Below the pieces are notes generated by a model. That model was not told where the DNA came from, did not search any database, and worked only from the letters and a program-made list of their open reading frames with translations. A DNA stretch of 64,000 nt from Clostridia bacterium (GTDB lineage Bacteria; Bacillota; Clostridia; UMGS1810): positions 1-64,000 of the forward strand of contig JAFUPN010000003.1 in NCBI GenBank assembly GCA_017481205.1, written 5' to 3'. The stretch's first letter is position 1. Each line of letters starts with the position of its first letter. A program made the translations under genes and the position numbers. Below are positions 36,295 through 44,833 of this stretch, in pieces.

Positions 36295-38067
36295 TTATTC
36301 TTCTTCCTCAATAGCTGCTTTTTGTGTATTTACATCATAGAAGAATTTGGGATCGAACTTAAACTTTCTGTGGTAGGTCATAAGTCCGTTGCGCTCCTGC
36401 TCCACATCGTAGAGCTGTGTATAGCACATAGCGCACATCTTTTTGTTTTTCATAACTGTCTCTGTAAGGTTTTTGTATCTTTCCAGATATTCTTCCTTTG
36501 TGGTAGGTGCGGCACCATAGCCCCAGCTTGTGGTTCTGCCGTCGGCAATGGCTTCAACATCCCATTTGATGCCGCCGTATTCGCTTAAGAACACAGGCTC
36601 GCAGTGGTAGGGCTGACGACCTGCACGGGCAGGATTGCGCTCAATCTGATCCATCATAACGCCTTCTTCAAGCTTTGAATAGTACCCCTCAAGCTTTTTA
36701 TAGTCCTGCTCATAGTCATGAATGTCAAATACCTCAAAGCTTACTGCATGGAAGTTACCGCTTGTGTCTATAACAGGTCTGGTAGAGTCTGCATCCTTGG
36801 TTGCATGATACATAGCCGCTACCACTCTGTTGTCCTGACGGATGCCGTTTGCATCCCAGGTTTCGTTAAGAGGACACCAGCCTATAACTGACGGATGTGA
36901 AAAATCTCTGTCAACAGATTCAAGCCATTCGGGCAGGATACAGTCTATGCTGTCATATTTTGTAATATTGCAGCCCCAGTTTGCATATTCTCCCCATACC
37001 AGATAGCCCAGCTTGTCTGCCCAATAGAGGAATCTGGGTTCAAATACCTTTTCGTGAAGTCTTGCGCCGTTAAAGCCCAACTCCATGGAGGTTAGTATAT
37101 CGTTTTTCAGTGCTTCGTCGGTAGGTGCGGTATAGATGCCGTCGGGATAGAAGCCCTGGTCAAGCACCCATCTGCCAAAGAGGATTTTGCCGTTGAGCTC
37201 AAAGCCCTTTTCGGTGAATGCAGTTGTTCTCATGCCAAAATAGCAGTTTACGCAGTCGATAGTCTTGTCCTTGATGTCAACCACACTGAAGGTTACGTCA
37301 TACAGATTGCCCTGACCCGCACCCCACAGATGGAGCTCGCTTAATGCAACTGTGATAAAGGCATTTTCACCGTATGCCACGGTTTCAGCCTTGCCAACCT
37401 CTTTTCCGTCGTAGGTCACATATGCGGCAACCTTTTTGCCGGTGTAATTGCCACCGCCAAGCTTAACTCTGAACATTACAGAGCTGTTTGCAATATCGGC
37501 ATAGGTATAGAAATTTTTTACATATGTGCTGCCCACTGCCTCAAGCCATACGGTCTGCCATATGCCTGTGGTACGGGTGTAGTAGCAGCCTACGGAATAA
37601 TAATTGTAGCTCTGCTTGCCTCCGGGCTGATTGTATTTTGCGGCATTATCCTCGGCGCAAAGGTGAATAACATTTGTACCCTCGCTGATATAATCTGTTA
37701 TATCCACTGCAAATGGAGTATATCCTCCTCTGTGTCCTCCTGCCTTCTTGCCGTTTATGTATACAGTGGAAATGTAGTCAACCGCACCGAAATGCAGGAT
37801 TGCCCTCTTGCCTTTAAAGCTCTCAGGGAGCTCAAATTCTTTTCTGTACCATACGCAGTACATAAAATCCTTGTTGCCGATACCCGACAGCTCACTTTCG
37901 GGGCAGAAGGGTACAATTATTTTTTGATTCAGGGAATCGCGCTTAAAAAACTCTCTGTGCTTGCCGGATACACCGCTGTCAATTTCAAATTCCCATTCGC
38001 CGTTGAGGTTTACCCAGGCGTCTCTCACCATCTGAGGGAAGGGATGTTCACTTCTTGGTATGTTCAT
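36295..38067 (-). CDS. Glycoside hydrolase family 2 enzyme (beta-galactosidase/glucuronidase type)
   Basis: 590 residues: an N-terminal jelly-roll sugar-binding domain (LNGEWEFEID, WYRKEFELP, VYINGKKAGGHRGGYTPF), an Ig-like domain, and a TIM barrel. The acid/base is the Glu in GWCPLNETWD and the nucleophile is the Glu in FLSEYGGIKWD; both GH2 glutamates are present. No signal peptide, so it works on imported oligosaccharides. It is divergent from an AraC regulator with a shared promoter region. Linkage specificity (galactoside, glucuronide or other) cannot be decided. Confidence 0.9.
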   Translation of the reverse strand: MNIPRSEHPFPQMVRDAWVNLNGEWEFEIDSGVSGKHREFFKRDSLNQKIIVPFCPESELSGIGNKDFMYCVWYRKEFELPESFKGKRAILHFGAVDYISTVYINGKKAGGHRGGYTPFAVDITDYISEGTNVIHLCAEDNAAKYNQPGGKQSYNYYSVGCYYTRTTGIWQTVWLEAVGSTYVKNFYTYADIANSSVMFRVKLGGGNYTGKKVAAYVTYDGKEVGKAETVAYGENAFITVALSELHLWGAGQGNLYDVTFSVVDIKDKTIDCVNCYFGMRTTAFTEKGFELNGKILFGRWVLDQGFYPDGIYTAPTDEALKNDILTSMELGFNGARLHEKVFEPRFLYWADKLGYLVWGEYANWGCNITKYDSIDCILPEWLESVDRDFSHPSVIGWCPLNETWDANGIRQDNRVVAAMYHATKDADSTRPVIDTSGNFHAVSFEVFDIHDYEQDYKKLEGYYSKLEEGVMMDQIERNPARAGRQPYHCEPVFLSEYGGIKWDVEAIADGRTTSWGYGAAPTTKEEYLERYKNLTETVMKNKKMCAMCYTQLYDVEQERNGLMTYHRKFKFDPKFFYDVNTQKAAIEEEE

Positions 38068-38110
38068 TGCATATCACTCCTTGTATTTTTTTGTGTTTGC
38101 TGTTGAGTTC

Positions 38111-38139
38111 ATTATATGCTTTCGTCAGTCGGCGGTCAA
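38111..38139 (-). promoter_or_regulatory. Promoter of the GH2 gene
   Basis: Minus strand TTGACC (38139-38134), 17 bases, TATAAT (38116-38111). Confidence 0.75.
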
Positions 38140-38159
38140 TATAAAATTATATCAAAAAA

Positions 38160-38188
38160 TTGACATTTTCTATCATTCGGTATACAAT
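38160..38188 (+). promoter_or_regulatory. Promoter of the AraC gene divergent from GH2
   Basis: TTGACA (38160-38165), 17 bases, TACAAT (38183-38188), 19 bases before the start codon. It lies back to back with the GH2 promoter. Confidence 0.75.
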
Positions 38189-38206
38189 ATGTATGAGGTG
38201 AATTTT

Positions 38207-38977
38207 ATGAAAATAACCCGTATAAAATCCATATGGCCTGAGAAAAAGGGTTTTGACGTTCTGAGGAAGAATACAGGAGATATGTATATCTTTGTGCATT
38301 TTCTATCCCCTGTTACAATTGATTATGGGCTCAATGCGGAAAGAGTGAAGCAGGGCGGCTGTATAATATTTGACAAATTCTCCTATCAGCATTTTTCCTC
38401 TCCGGACTGTACTCTTACTCACAACTGGTTTCACATGAAGGGAGATATGGAACCTTTGCTCAAAAAATATTCCATAGAAACAAACAAAATCTACTATCCG
38501 GAAAATGATGAGCATATAACAGTCATTATACAGAATATGGAAATAGAATTCATGATTCAGAAGCCTCATTGGGAAAGTATATGCGATTTGGGCATTGAAG
38601 AGATACTGGCAAGGATGAGCCGTGAAATTGACTTTAGTGCCGCCTCTCCCAATCCTCAAAAAAAAGAAGCCCTTATAAGGCTTCGTACAAAGGTGCATCT
38701 TGAATACAACCAAAACTGGACAGTCTCACGGATGGCAAAGGAGGCAGGCATGTCCGAATCAAGATTTTATGCGGATTACAGCAAAATTTTCGGCATCGCT
38801 CCCGCAAGAGATTTGCAGAACACACGTATTGACCATGCCAAAAGAATGCTTCTGTCCGGCATGAGTGTGGCGGCTGTTGCCGAGCAGACGGGCTTTGGCA
38901 GTACCTATCACTTTATACGCCAATTTAAAAAGCAATGCGGCATAACTCCGGGTAAATACGTAAGTACAAAAGCTTAG
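38207..38977 (+). CDS. AraC-family regulator of the GH2 gene
   Basis: 256 residues starting at 38207 after TGAGGTG; the promoter at 38160-38188 excludes the much longer upstream extension. The sensor half is a cupin-like domain. The C-terminal helix-turn-helix pair is clear (ARDLQNTRIDHAKRMLLSGM; VAEQTGFGSTYHFIRQFKKQ) and ends PGKYV. Divergence from GH2 implies control of that gene, and probably of itself. Confidence 0.9.
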   Translation: MKITRIKSIWPEKKGFDVLRKNTGDMYIFVHFLSPVTIDYGLNAERVKQGGCIIFDKFSYQHFSSPDCTLTHNWFHMKGDMEPLLKKYSIETNKIYYPENDEHITVIIQNMEIEFMIQKPHWESICDLGIEEILARMSREIDFSAASPNPQKKEALIRLRTKVHLEYNQNWTVSRMAKEAGMSESRFYADYSKIFGIAPARDLQNTRIDHAKRMLLSGMSVAAVAEQTGFGSTYHFIRQFKKQCGITPGKYVSTKA

Positions 38978-38993
38978 TTAGAGTTCTGTCACA

Positions 38994-39220
38994 TTAGCCG
39001 AAAGAAAATAACCCGAAACACTGATTAAATAGATTTTTGGAAAACAATCCTTCCGTCATGCTATGCGTGCACCCTCCTTTACACAAGGAGGGCTTATGAT
39101 GCGGCTTTCAAGGCTCCCTTGTGTAAAGGAAGCTGTCAGCGTAGCTGACTGAGGGATTGTAAACTACAAATTAATCATCATTTACTTAAACAGATGAAAT
39201 TTCAGGCATCTTTTGGCTTA
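38994..39220. repeat. Family A-like hairpin element with a nested second element
   Basis: TTAGCCGAAAG at the left and CTTTTGGCTTA at the right form the ends, with TTAAACAGATGAAATTTCAGG shared with the copy at 40520. Inside, 39046-39158 is another inverted-repeat element: AATCC-TCCGTCA...CTCCTTTACACAAGG matches, inverted, its right arm CCTTGTGTAAAGGAAGC...TGACTGAGGGATT. Confidence 0.75.
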
Positions 39221-39221
39221 C

Positions 39222-39494
39222 TCAAAGCTCACTGTTTTGAAAATTTTTGCACAGCTCTTCTTTTTGCCTGTGACTAAGCTTTTTTAATGTACACTCCTGC
39301 TTCATTGCCTCAGACCGTGTGCCGAAGCTTTCGTAATACGCCAGCTTTACCGGTCGGCGTGAGCGGGTGCATTTTGCGCCGGTACGGGTACCGCTGTTGT
39401 GCTCGTTTTCCCTGCGTACAGGGTCGGTGGTGTAGCCGCAGTAGTAGCTGCCATCGGCACATTTCATTATATATGCATAATGCTTTTTTTCCAT
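39222..39494 (-). CDS. Small GIY-YIG domain protein (UPF0213 type)
   Basis: 90 residues with the GIY-YIG nuclease core: YAYIMKCADGSYYCGYT as the paired GIY/YIG strands, then Arg in TDPVRRENEHNSG and Glu in YYESFGTRSEAMKQE. Start at 39494 is set by GGAGGG; an upstream in-frame ATG lies before that site. Family members are common in bacteria and their role is not established, probably a DNA or RNA nuclease. It sits between hairpin elements. Confidence 0.88.
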   Translation of the reverse strand: MEKKHYAYIMKCADGSYYCGYTTDPVRRENEHNSGTRTGAKCTRSRRPVKLAYYESFGTRSEAMKQECTLKKLSHRQKEELCKNFQNSEL

Positions 39495-39529
39495 ATAACC
39501 CTCCATAGCCGAAAGATAATAATCAGAGA

Positions 39530-40378
39530 TTATTTGTCATAAAACACATTGTCATATTTTTGTGTGATTTGTTCCATAAATTCTTTTTGCGGAACGAAAA
39601 ATTCATTTTCGTCATATTCCCGCTGCAGAGCACTGTATTTGCCTGTGCCTATGGCATGATATGGCATAAGCTCCAGCCTGCTCTCACCTGCAAATTCTGC
39701 CACTGCATCAACCTGAGTTTCATTGAAGCCGGGTATGAGAGGCATACGGAGCAGATGCTCCCTTCCTGATTTTATAAGGGCAGATACATTGGCTAGAATC
39801 TGTCTGTTGGATACTTCTGTTCCCTGTCTATGCAGTTCTTCGTCAATGCATTTTACATCACATATAACAAAATCAACAAGCTCCGCCGCGCGTTCAAAAA
39901 TCTCTGCAGATACATTTGCCGCCGTTTCAATAGCAGTATGTATGCCTTCCTCACGGCATTTTTTTAGCATTTCAAACAAAAATTTACTTTGCAGAAGAGG
40001 CTCTCCGCCGGAAAAAGTAACTCCGCCGCCGGAGGTTTGGTAAAATATCATATCTTTTTTTATTTCTGACATAAGCTCATCGGCGGTGATATCTCTTCCG
40101 CAGAGCTCTCTTGCCTCATATGGGCAAATCTCGGCGCATCTGCCGCAGTTTATGCATTCGCCGGTGAACATCCTGCTACAGAGCTGCCTGCAGGCACCGC
40201 AGTCCTTGCATTTGTGTTCATAAAACATTATTTGATTTTCCCGTTCCTGAGACTCGGGGTTATGGCACCAGCGGCACTTTAGGTTGCATCCCTTCATAAA
40301 TACCGTCGTTCTTACGCCCGGTCCGTCATGGATGGAAAAACGCTGAATATTAAAAATACGTCCTGTCATGGGATTCAT
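39530..40378 (-). CDS. Glycyl-radical enzyme activating protein (radical SAM)
   Basis: 282 residues. The N-terminal radical SAM motif is KGCNLKCRWCHNPE, followed by two ferredoxin-type [4Fe-4S] sets (CKDCGACRQLC; CINCGRCAEICP) and SGGGVTFSGGEPLLQ for SAM binding. Activases with two extra clusters usually serve glycerol/diol dehydratases, choline lyase or decarboxylases rather than pyruvate formate-lyase itself. No glycyl-radical enzyme gene lies within the window, so the partner is elsewhere. It has its own promoter at 40484-40512. Confidence 0.9.
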   Translation of the reverse strand: MNPMTGRIFNIQRFSIHDGPGVRTTVFMKGCNLKCRWCHNPESQERENQIMFYEHKCKDCGACRQLCSRMFTGECINCGRCAEICPYEARELCGRDITADELMSEIKKDMIFYQTSGGGVTFSGGEPLLQSKFLFEMLKKCREEGIHTAIETAANVSAEIFERAAELVDFVICDVKCIDEELHRQGTEVSNRQILANVSALIKSGREHLLRMPLIPGFNETQVDAVAEFAGESRLELMPYHAIGTGKYSALQREYDENEFFVPQKEFMEQITQKYDNVFYDK

Positions 40379-40483
40379 GTTGATGCCACATCCTTATGCT
40401 TTTTGATAATTATACAGCCTTTTATTTTATTTTTACAGAAACAAAATTCGCTTTTTTGGTCCTTGATTCATAATCACAGGCAT

Positions 40484-40512
40484 ATTTTAACACATATTTT
40501 TTTGATATTCAA
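40484..40512 (-). promoter_or_regulatory. Promoter of the activase gene
   Basis: Minus strand TTGAAT (40512-40507), 17 bases, TAAAAT (40489-40484). Confidence 0.6.
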
Positions 40513-40519
40513 GTCATAG

Positions 40520-40690
40520 TTAGCCGAAAGAGAATAATCCGAACCACGATTTTCAAAGGTGAATTTTCGCTTTGAAGATTCTGTGACCTTAAACAGATGA
40601 AATTTCAGGTAGATTTTGGTGTGGAAGATGACAAACCGAAAGATGCCGGAATTGAGCTGTTTAAGGCGGGTTCGCATTATTCTCTTTCGT
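40520..40690. repeat. Family A hairpin element, short inverted copy
   Basis: The 20-bp ends CGAAAGAGAATAATCCGAAC (40525) and GTTCGCATTATTCTCTTTCG (40670) pair with one mismatch. The interior is the reverse complement of part of the 11107 element, with about 100 bp missing. Confidence 0.88.
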
Positions 40691-40714
40691 ATATGGCTAT
40701 ATTTGCTAAAAATG

Positions 40715-40743
40715 TTGAATTATGCAAAAAATTATGATAATAT
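40715..40743 (+). promoter_or_regulatory. Promoter of the FtsZ-like/membrane protein operon
   Basis: TTGAAT (40715-40720), 17 bases, TAATAT (40738-40743), 19 bases before the start codon. Confidence 0.6.
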
Positions 40744-40761
40744 GTAATTGGAGGGGATAAT

Positions 40762-41589
40762 ATGCTTAAGGTCAATACCAATGTCATAGGAATAGGAAAA
40801 ACCGGAGTAACTGCTGTAAACAGACTGGCAGACGGCAATATGCCGGAGATTCGCACGGCGGTATTCTGTGTGGAGGATGAGGAGCCTGCTCTGAGGGCGG
40901 AGTATGTTTTAAAATCAAAATATGATTTTGTCGAACATAAGGACAAATTTTTTGTTACCTCTGACACTGCGGTATTTATTTTGGCAGACTGTACAGACTG
41001 TCTTGAGATATCTCTGGCTTGTGAACTGGCCTTTATCACTGCGCGCATGGGTGGGTTTTCTGTGGCGTTGGCATATATGCCTTCATCGGTAAGTCCCCGA
41101 TATTCCGATGCGTGCGAAGCCTTGGAGGAGCTCCATGAATGCTTTGACGGAGTTGTAAGGTTTAACGAGAGCTATTGCGACGATTTTGACACGGAGATAC
41201 TGAGATTTTTTGAGGTTTTATCCGGAAGCATGAGCACGGAAGCAATATCCGGTCTCGGCAGCTTCGGGGAGCTGAAAAAACTGTTTGATAAGCAGAAGGA
41301 TATTTATTTTGCATCTGTGGCTTCCAAGGTAACCTATGACAGCCATGCGTACAGGTCAAAGTGCCTTGAGCTCAGGCTATGCAGTCAGACTTATGTGGAT
41401 ACTGCGAGCTGTCTTGATTTCTTTTATATAAGTGGAGGTCCCGTAAGCAAAAATATACTTGATATCTATACTGACCCTATTAAAAAGATTAATATTGCTT
41501 TTATGAATACTGTAAATACATATATTTCCGACAACAACTCGGAGCTTGAAAACGGAGACTTCGTCTTTGCGGTAATGTGTGCGGAGTAA
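40762..41589 (+). CDS. Divergent FtsZ/tubulin-like protein lacking GTPase motifs
   Basis: 275 residues with GGAGGGG before the ATG. It can be laid along FtsZ by eye from end to end. VIGIGKTGVTAVNRL matches the first glycine-rich loop region (GVGGGGxNAVNRM). The strand after it (VFILADCTDCLEIS) stands where FtsZ has FVTAGMGGGTGTG. FSVALAYMPSS matches LTVGVVTRPF. FYISGGPVSKNILDIY matches the C-terminal ITGGxDLSLYEV. The tubulin signature GGGTGTG and the T7-loop NxD are missing, so GTP hydrolysis is not expected. It forms an operon with a membrane protein 10 bases downstream. No function is assigned; it could be an assembly partner of FtsZ or an independent scaffold. Confidence 0.6.
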   Translation: MLKVNTNVIGIGKTGVTAVNRLADGNMPEIRTAVFCVEDEEPALRAEYVLKSKYDFVEHKDKFFVTSDTAVFILADCTDCLEISLACELAFITARMGGFSVALAYMPSSVSPRYSDACEALEELHECFDGVVRFNESYCDDFDTEILRFFEVLSGSMSTEAISGLGSFGELKKLFDKQKDIYFASVASKVTYDSHAYRSKCLELRLCSQTYVDTASCLDFFYISGGPVSKNILDIYTDPIKKINIAFMNTVNTYISDNNSELENGDFVFAVMCAE

Positions 41590-41599
41590 GGAGAATATC

Positions 41600-42541
41600 A
41601 TGAGTAAAAAGAAAAAGAAAAACTACCGGCAGCAAAATGTACAAATTGCCCGTAAAAAACAGAGAAAGCAGGCTGCTGAAGCTAATATTCGTAAGCTTGT
41701 ATCTGAGGAGATTGTTCCTATTGAATTGCTTGATGATGAAGTTTTAGCCTGGATAGCCGCAGAAAAATTGGCGCAGGAGCTCTGCATATGCAAAGATGAT
41801 ACCGAAGCAGCAGATGAAACCGGAGCAAAAGAACAAGATTCGATATCCGATAACGCTGAGATGGCAGATAGCATAAATCAGAAGAATATTCCAAAGATTG
41901 ACTATATTTCTATTTTTAAGGAAAGAATGGATGATTTATGGAATTTTGTGAGTGAGACGAGAAGGGTTTCCGTACCGCTTATTTTAGTTGTATACACGGC
42001 AATTGTTGTGGCAATCACCATCCCTTTTGAACATGCAAGGGTACTTAAGGAAATCCGGCGCGAGGTATCAGAGCTGGAGCAGATTACCACTACGGAAAGC
42101 AGTGTTATTGCTCTGGGAAAAGATGTAGAAACAGAGCTTGCTTCCGGCAGCAAAGCTATGTATACGGGGTATGAATTTACCGATTCGGTCAAAGCACAGA
42201 ATTCAAACGAATTTGGAAGTACTTATGAAAATGACAGTGAAGTAAATACATACCTTGATATAAAGCTGCAGTATACCCATAACGGAGCAGAGTCACTGTC
42301 GGCAGATAAGGTTGCGGCAATGACTGCAAAAATAAGCGGAGCTCAGTATTCCGGCTTTGCTGCAGTGGAAACTGATGAGGGTCAGAATATTGAATTTGCA
42401 AACAGTGTGGAGATTGCCCCGGGAGCTACCGTGCAAATGCACTATATCTTTAATGTCCCCAAGGAACTTAAGAACAGCGGCGAAGGTCTGGCGGTGGATG
42501 TGGCACTGGATAAGAATGTTTATGTAATAAATATCAGATAG
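41600..42541 (+). CDS. Single-pass membrane protein, partner of the FtsZ-like protein
   Basis: 313 residues from the ATG at 41600 (AAGGAG upstream). The first 25 residues are very basic (MSKKKKKNYRQQ...), then come an acidic cytoplasmic stretch, one transmembrane helix near 124-146 (VSVPLILVVYTAIVVAITIP), a short coiled segment, and an outside domain of about 130 residues rich in beta strands (YLDIKLQYTHNGAESLSADK) that resembles a small Ig-like sandwich. I do not recognise a named family. Spacing of 10 bases to the FtsZ-like gene suggests the two proteins act together at the membrane. Confidence 0.6.
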   Translation: MSKKKKKNYRQQNVQIARKKQRKQAAEANIRKLVSEEIVPIELLDDEVLAWIAAEKLAQELCICKDDTEAADETGAKEQDSISDNAEMADSINQKNIPKIDYISIFKERMDDLWNFVSETRRVSVPLILVVYTAIVVAITIPFEHARVLKEIRREVSELEQITTTESSVIALGKDVETELASGSKAMYTGYEFTDSVKAQNSNEFGSTYENDSEVNTYLDIKLQYTHNGAESLSADKVAAMTAKISGAQYSGFAAVETDEGQNIEFANSVEIAPGATVQMHYIFNVPKELKNSGEGLAVDVALDKNVYVINIR

Positions 42542-42543
42542 TT

Positions 42544-43413
42544 TTAATAACCGGCAGGTATGTTTTCTGCTTTTTTAATTTCGGAGGGCAGTCTGCCGGT
42601 TTCTCTTTTGTATGCTGCCGAAAAATACGCCTGACCGGAAAAGCCTAGCTTTTCGGCTGTTTCGGTAACACCGCAGCCCTGTTCAAGCATTTGTGTGGCA
42701 AGATTGATTTTCATTTTAAGAAAATACTTATGCACACCCAGACCAGCATATTTTGCAAAAATTTTTTTGAGTCCCGTCGGGCTTATACAGCATTTTTCGG
42801 CAATGGAGCTTATGTTTAGAGAGGTGCCTATGTTTTCGCTCATGTAGCTTACTGCCTGCTTAAATATGCGGGCGTTTTCGGTATCCAGCTCCATGCTGAC
42901 CTCGTTGCTGCTGCTGATCGAAAGAAAAAGACTGTATACATAGGCTGCTACCGTCTGCATATGCACCCGGCTGTGCTTCAGAATTTCAAGATACATAAGG
43001 GTATTTTCGAGGTCGCTCTCAGGCTCTTTTTGCTTTTTGCTGTTAAGGAAATCTATTAGGTTACCTATAATTTCTTTTTGCTGTCTGTTCAGTTCAAAAA
43101 CCTTGTTCTTAAAAAAATCCGTCAGATTTCCGTGTGCCGAAAAAGAGAAGATAAACAGCTCTGCAACATTGTCTTCAAATACAAAATATTTGTGCAGCTC
43201 CATGGGCTTATGAAAAATCATTTCTCCGGAGGTCATATCATAAATTCGCTCATCGGCACTTATACGCACTCTTCCGCTTTTTATATACACACATTCCCAG
43301 AAATCATGGGTCTCCCCGCGAAATTCATATCCCCCCGGGCGTGTGCATTCAAACATGGAAAAAAACTCTTCAAGATGTATACATTCGTCTATTCTGTACC
43401 CTGCTCTTTTCAT
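42544..43413 (-). CDS. AraC-family regulator of the sugar dehydrogenase operon
   Basis: 289 residues. Cupin sensor half (HDFWECVYIKSGRVRISADE) and a C-terminal double helix-turn-helix (SIAEKCCISPTGLKKIFAKY; TETAEKLGFSGQAYFSAAYK) ending GRLPSEIKK. AGAGGTG precedes the start. It is divergent from the dehydrogenase/nucleotidyltransferase/kinase operon at 43550, its likely target. Confidence 0.9.
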   Translation of the reverse strand: MKRAGYRIDECIHLEEFFSMFECTRPGGYEFRGETHDFWECVYIKSGRVRISADERIYDMTSGEMIFHKPMELHKYFVFEDNVAELFIFSFSAHGNLTDFFKNKVFELNRQQKEIIGNLIDFLNSKKQKEPESDLENTLMYLEILKHSRVHMQTVAAYVYSLFLSISSSNEVSMELDTENARIFKQAVSYMSENIGTSLNISSIAEKCCISPTGLKKIFAKYAGLGVHKYFLKMKINLATQMLEQGCGVTETAEKLGFSGQAYFSAAYKRETGRLPSEIKKAENIPAGY

Positions 43414-43473
43414 GAGAAGTCACCTCTGTTTTATGATTTGTCCGAAATCATATATTTTTTGGCTGTTTTTGTA

Positions 43474-43501
43474 TTGATATATGTTTTTTGTGTGATATGA
43501 T
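43474..43501 (+). promoter_or_regulatory. Possible promoter of the 43550 operon
   Basis: TTGATA (43474-43479), 16 bases, TATGAT (43496-43501), overlapping an imperfect palindrome ATTGTATCATACAAT just downstream that could be an operator. Confidence 0.4.
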
Positions 43502-43549
43502 TGTATCATACAATGAAGTGAAAGTCAATTTCTGAAAGGATGCTTTTTT

Positions 43550-44833
43550 ATGAAAAAACTTAAGGTAATACTCATAGGTGCAGGCGGCAGAGGAACCGGC
43601 TACACCAATATTATGGCAGAGCAGCCCGATAAGTTTCAGGTTGTTGCGGTGGCAGAGCCCATTGAGGAGAGAAGAGAATATATCCGCAGGAAGCACAATG
43701 TGCCTGAGGATATGTGCTTTACCACATGGGAGCCCCTGCTTGAGATGGATAAGTTTGCCGATGCGGCGGTTATATGTACCATGGACAGGATGCACCATGG
43801 ACCCGCTATGGCGGCAATAGACAAGGGATATGATTTGCTTCTTGAAAAGCCCGCGGCTCCTACTCCCGAAGAATGCTGGGATATAGCCAATGCCGCAAAG
43901 AAAAAAGGTGTTAAAATCCTGGTCTGCCATGTGCTCAGATATACTTTGTTTTACAGAAAGCTAAAGGAGCTTATAGATAACGGAACAATAGGAAAGGTTA
44001 TTTCCATCCATGCGGATGAGTGCGTGGGTAATACTCACCAGAGTCATAGCTTCGTGCGCGGTAACTGGGGAAATTCTGAGAAATCCAGCTTTATGCTCCT
44101 GCAAAAATGCTGTCACGATATGGATATACTCCAGTGGCTTATCGGCAAAAAATGCAAGAAGGTTCAGTCTTTTGGCTCGCTGACATATTTTACGGAGGAA
44201 AATGCTCCCGAGGGTGCTACTGCACACTGTATGGATGGCTGTCCTCATATGGAGGATTGCTACTACAGTACACAAAATGTATATTTCAGGTATGACGGCT
44301 GGTTCAGGCGACGTGTTACAGACAGTCTCTACAGAACCACTGATGAAGAGCTCACAGAAGCTCTCCGTGCCGGCGATTTCGGCAGATGTGTATTTAAGTG
44401 CGACAACGATGTGGTTGACCATCAGGTAGTAAATCTTGAATTTGAGGACGGAGCTACAGTTTCCTTTAATATGTGCGCCTTCAACAAAGGCGGCAGAAAT
44501 ATCCGCATTATGGGTACAAAAGGCGAGCTTGTAGGCGATATGGAAGAAACAACCATTAAATTATTCAGTTTTGCAGACCGTACCACAACCGATATCAACC
44601 CCTCCGATACAGCTCTCGGCAGCGGTATTGATTCCGGTCACGGCGGCGGAGATTCCGGCATTATCAATGTGTTTTATGATTATCTCACTGTAGGTTATGA
44701 GGGAGATTTGCTCAGCGAAATAGGAGTTTCTGCAGAAAACCACATGATTGCTTTTGCTGCAGAGCATTCCAGACTTACGGGAACCGTTGTGGATGTTGAC
44801 GAATATACCGGGCAATTCAAGGAGGAAGAATAA
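43550..44833 (+). CDS. Gfo/Idh/MocA family sugar dehydrogenase
   Basis: 427 residues. Rossmann motif GAGGRGTGYTNI at the N-terminus, EKP motif in YDLLLEKPAAPTPEE, and the C-terminal domain with QKCCHDMDILQWLIGKKCKK, which carries the conserved H/D pair. It has an insert with several cysteines (HCMDGCPHMEDCYYS) not usual in the family, possibly metal binding. First gene of an operon with a nucleotidyltransferase and a sugar kinase; its stop overlaps the next start (TAATG). Confidence 0.9.
   Translation: MKKLKVILIGAGGRGTGYTNIMAEQPDKFQVVAVAEPIEERREYIRRKHNVPEDMCFTTWEPLLEMDKFADAAVICTMDRMHHGPAMAAIDKGYDLLLEKPAAPTPEECWDIANAAKKKGVKILVCHVLRYTLFYRKLKELIDNGTIGKVISIHADECVGNTHQSHSFVRGNWGNSEKSSFMLLQKCCHDMDILQWLIGKKCKKVQSFGSLTYFTEENAPEGATAHCMDGCPHMEDCYYSTQNVYFRYDGWFRRRVTDSLYRTTDEELTEALRAGDFGRCVFKCDNDVVDHQVVNLEFEDGATVSFNMCAFNKGGRNIRIMGTKGELVGDMEETTIKLFSFADRTTTDINPSDTALGSGIDSGHGGGDSGIINVFYDYLTVGYEGDLLSEIGVSAENHMIAFAAEHSRLTGTVVDVDEYTGQFKEEE

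Noticed and set aside
38060..38206. N-terminal extension of the AraC gene
   Set aside because: It crosses both divergent promoters and lacks a ribosome site; translation from 38207 is better supported.
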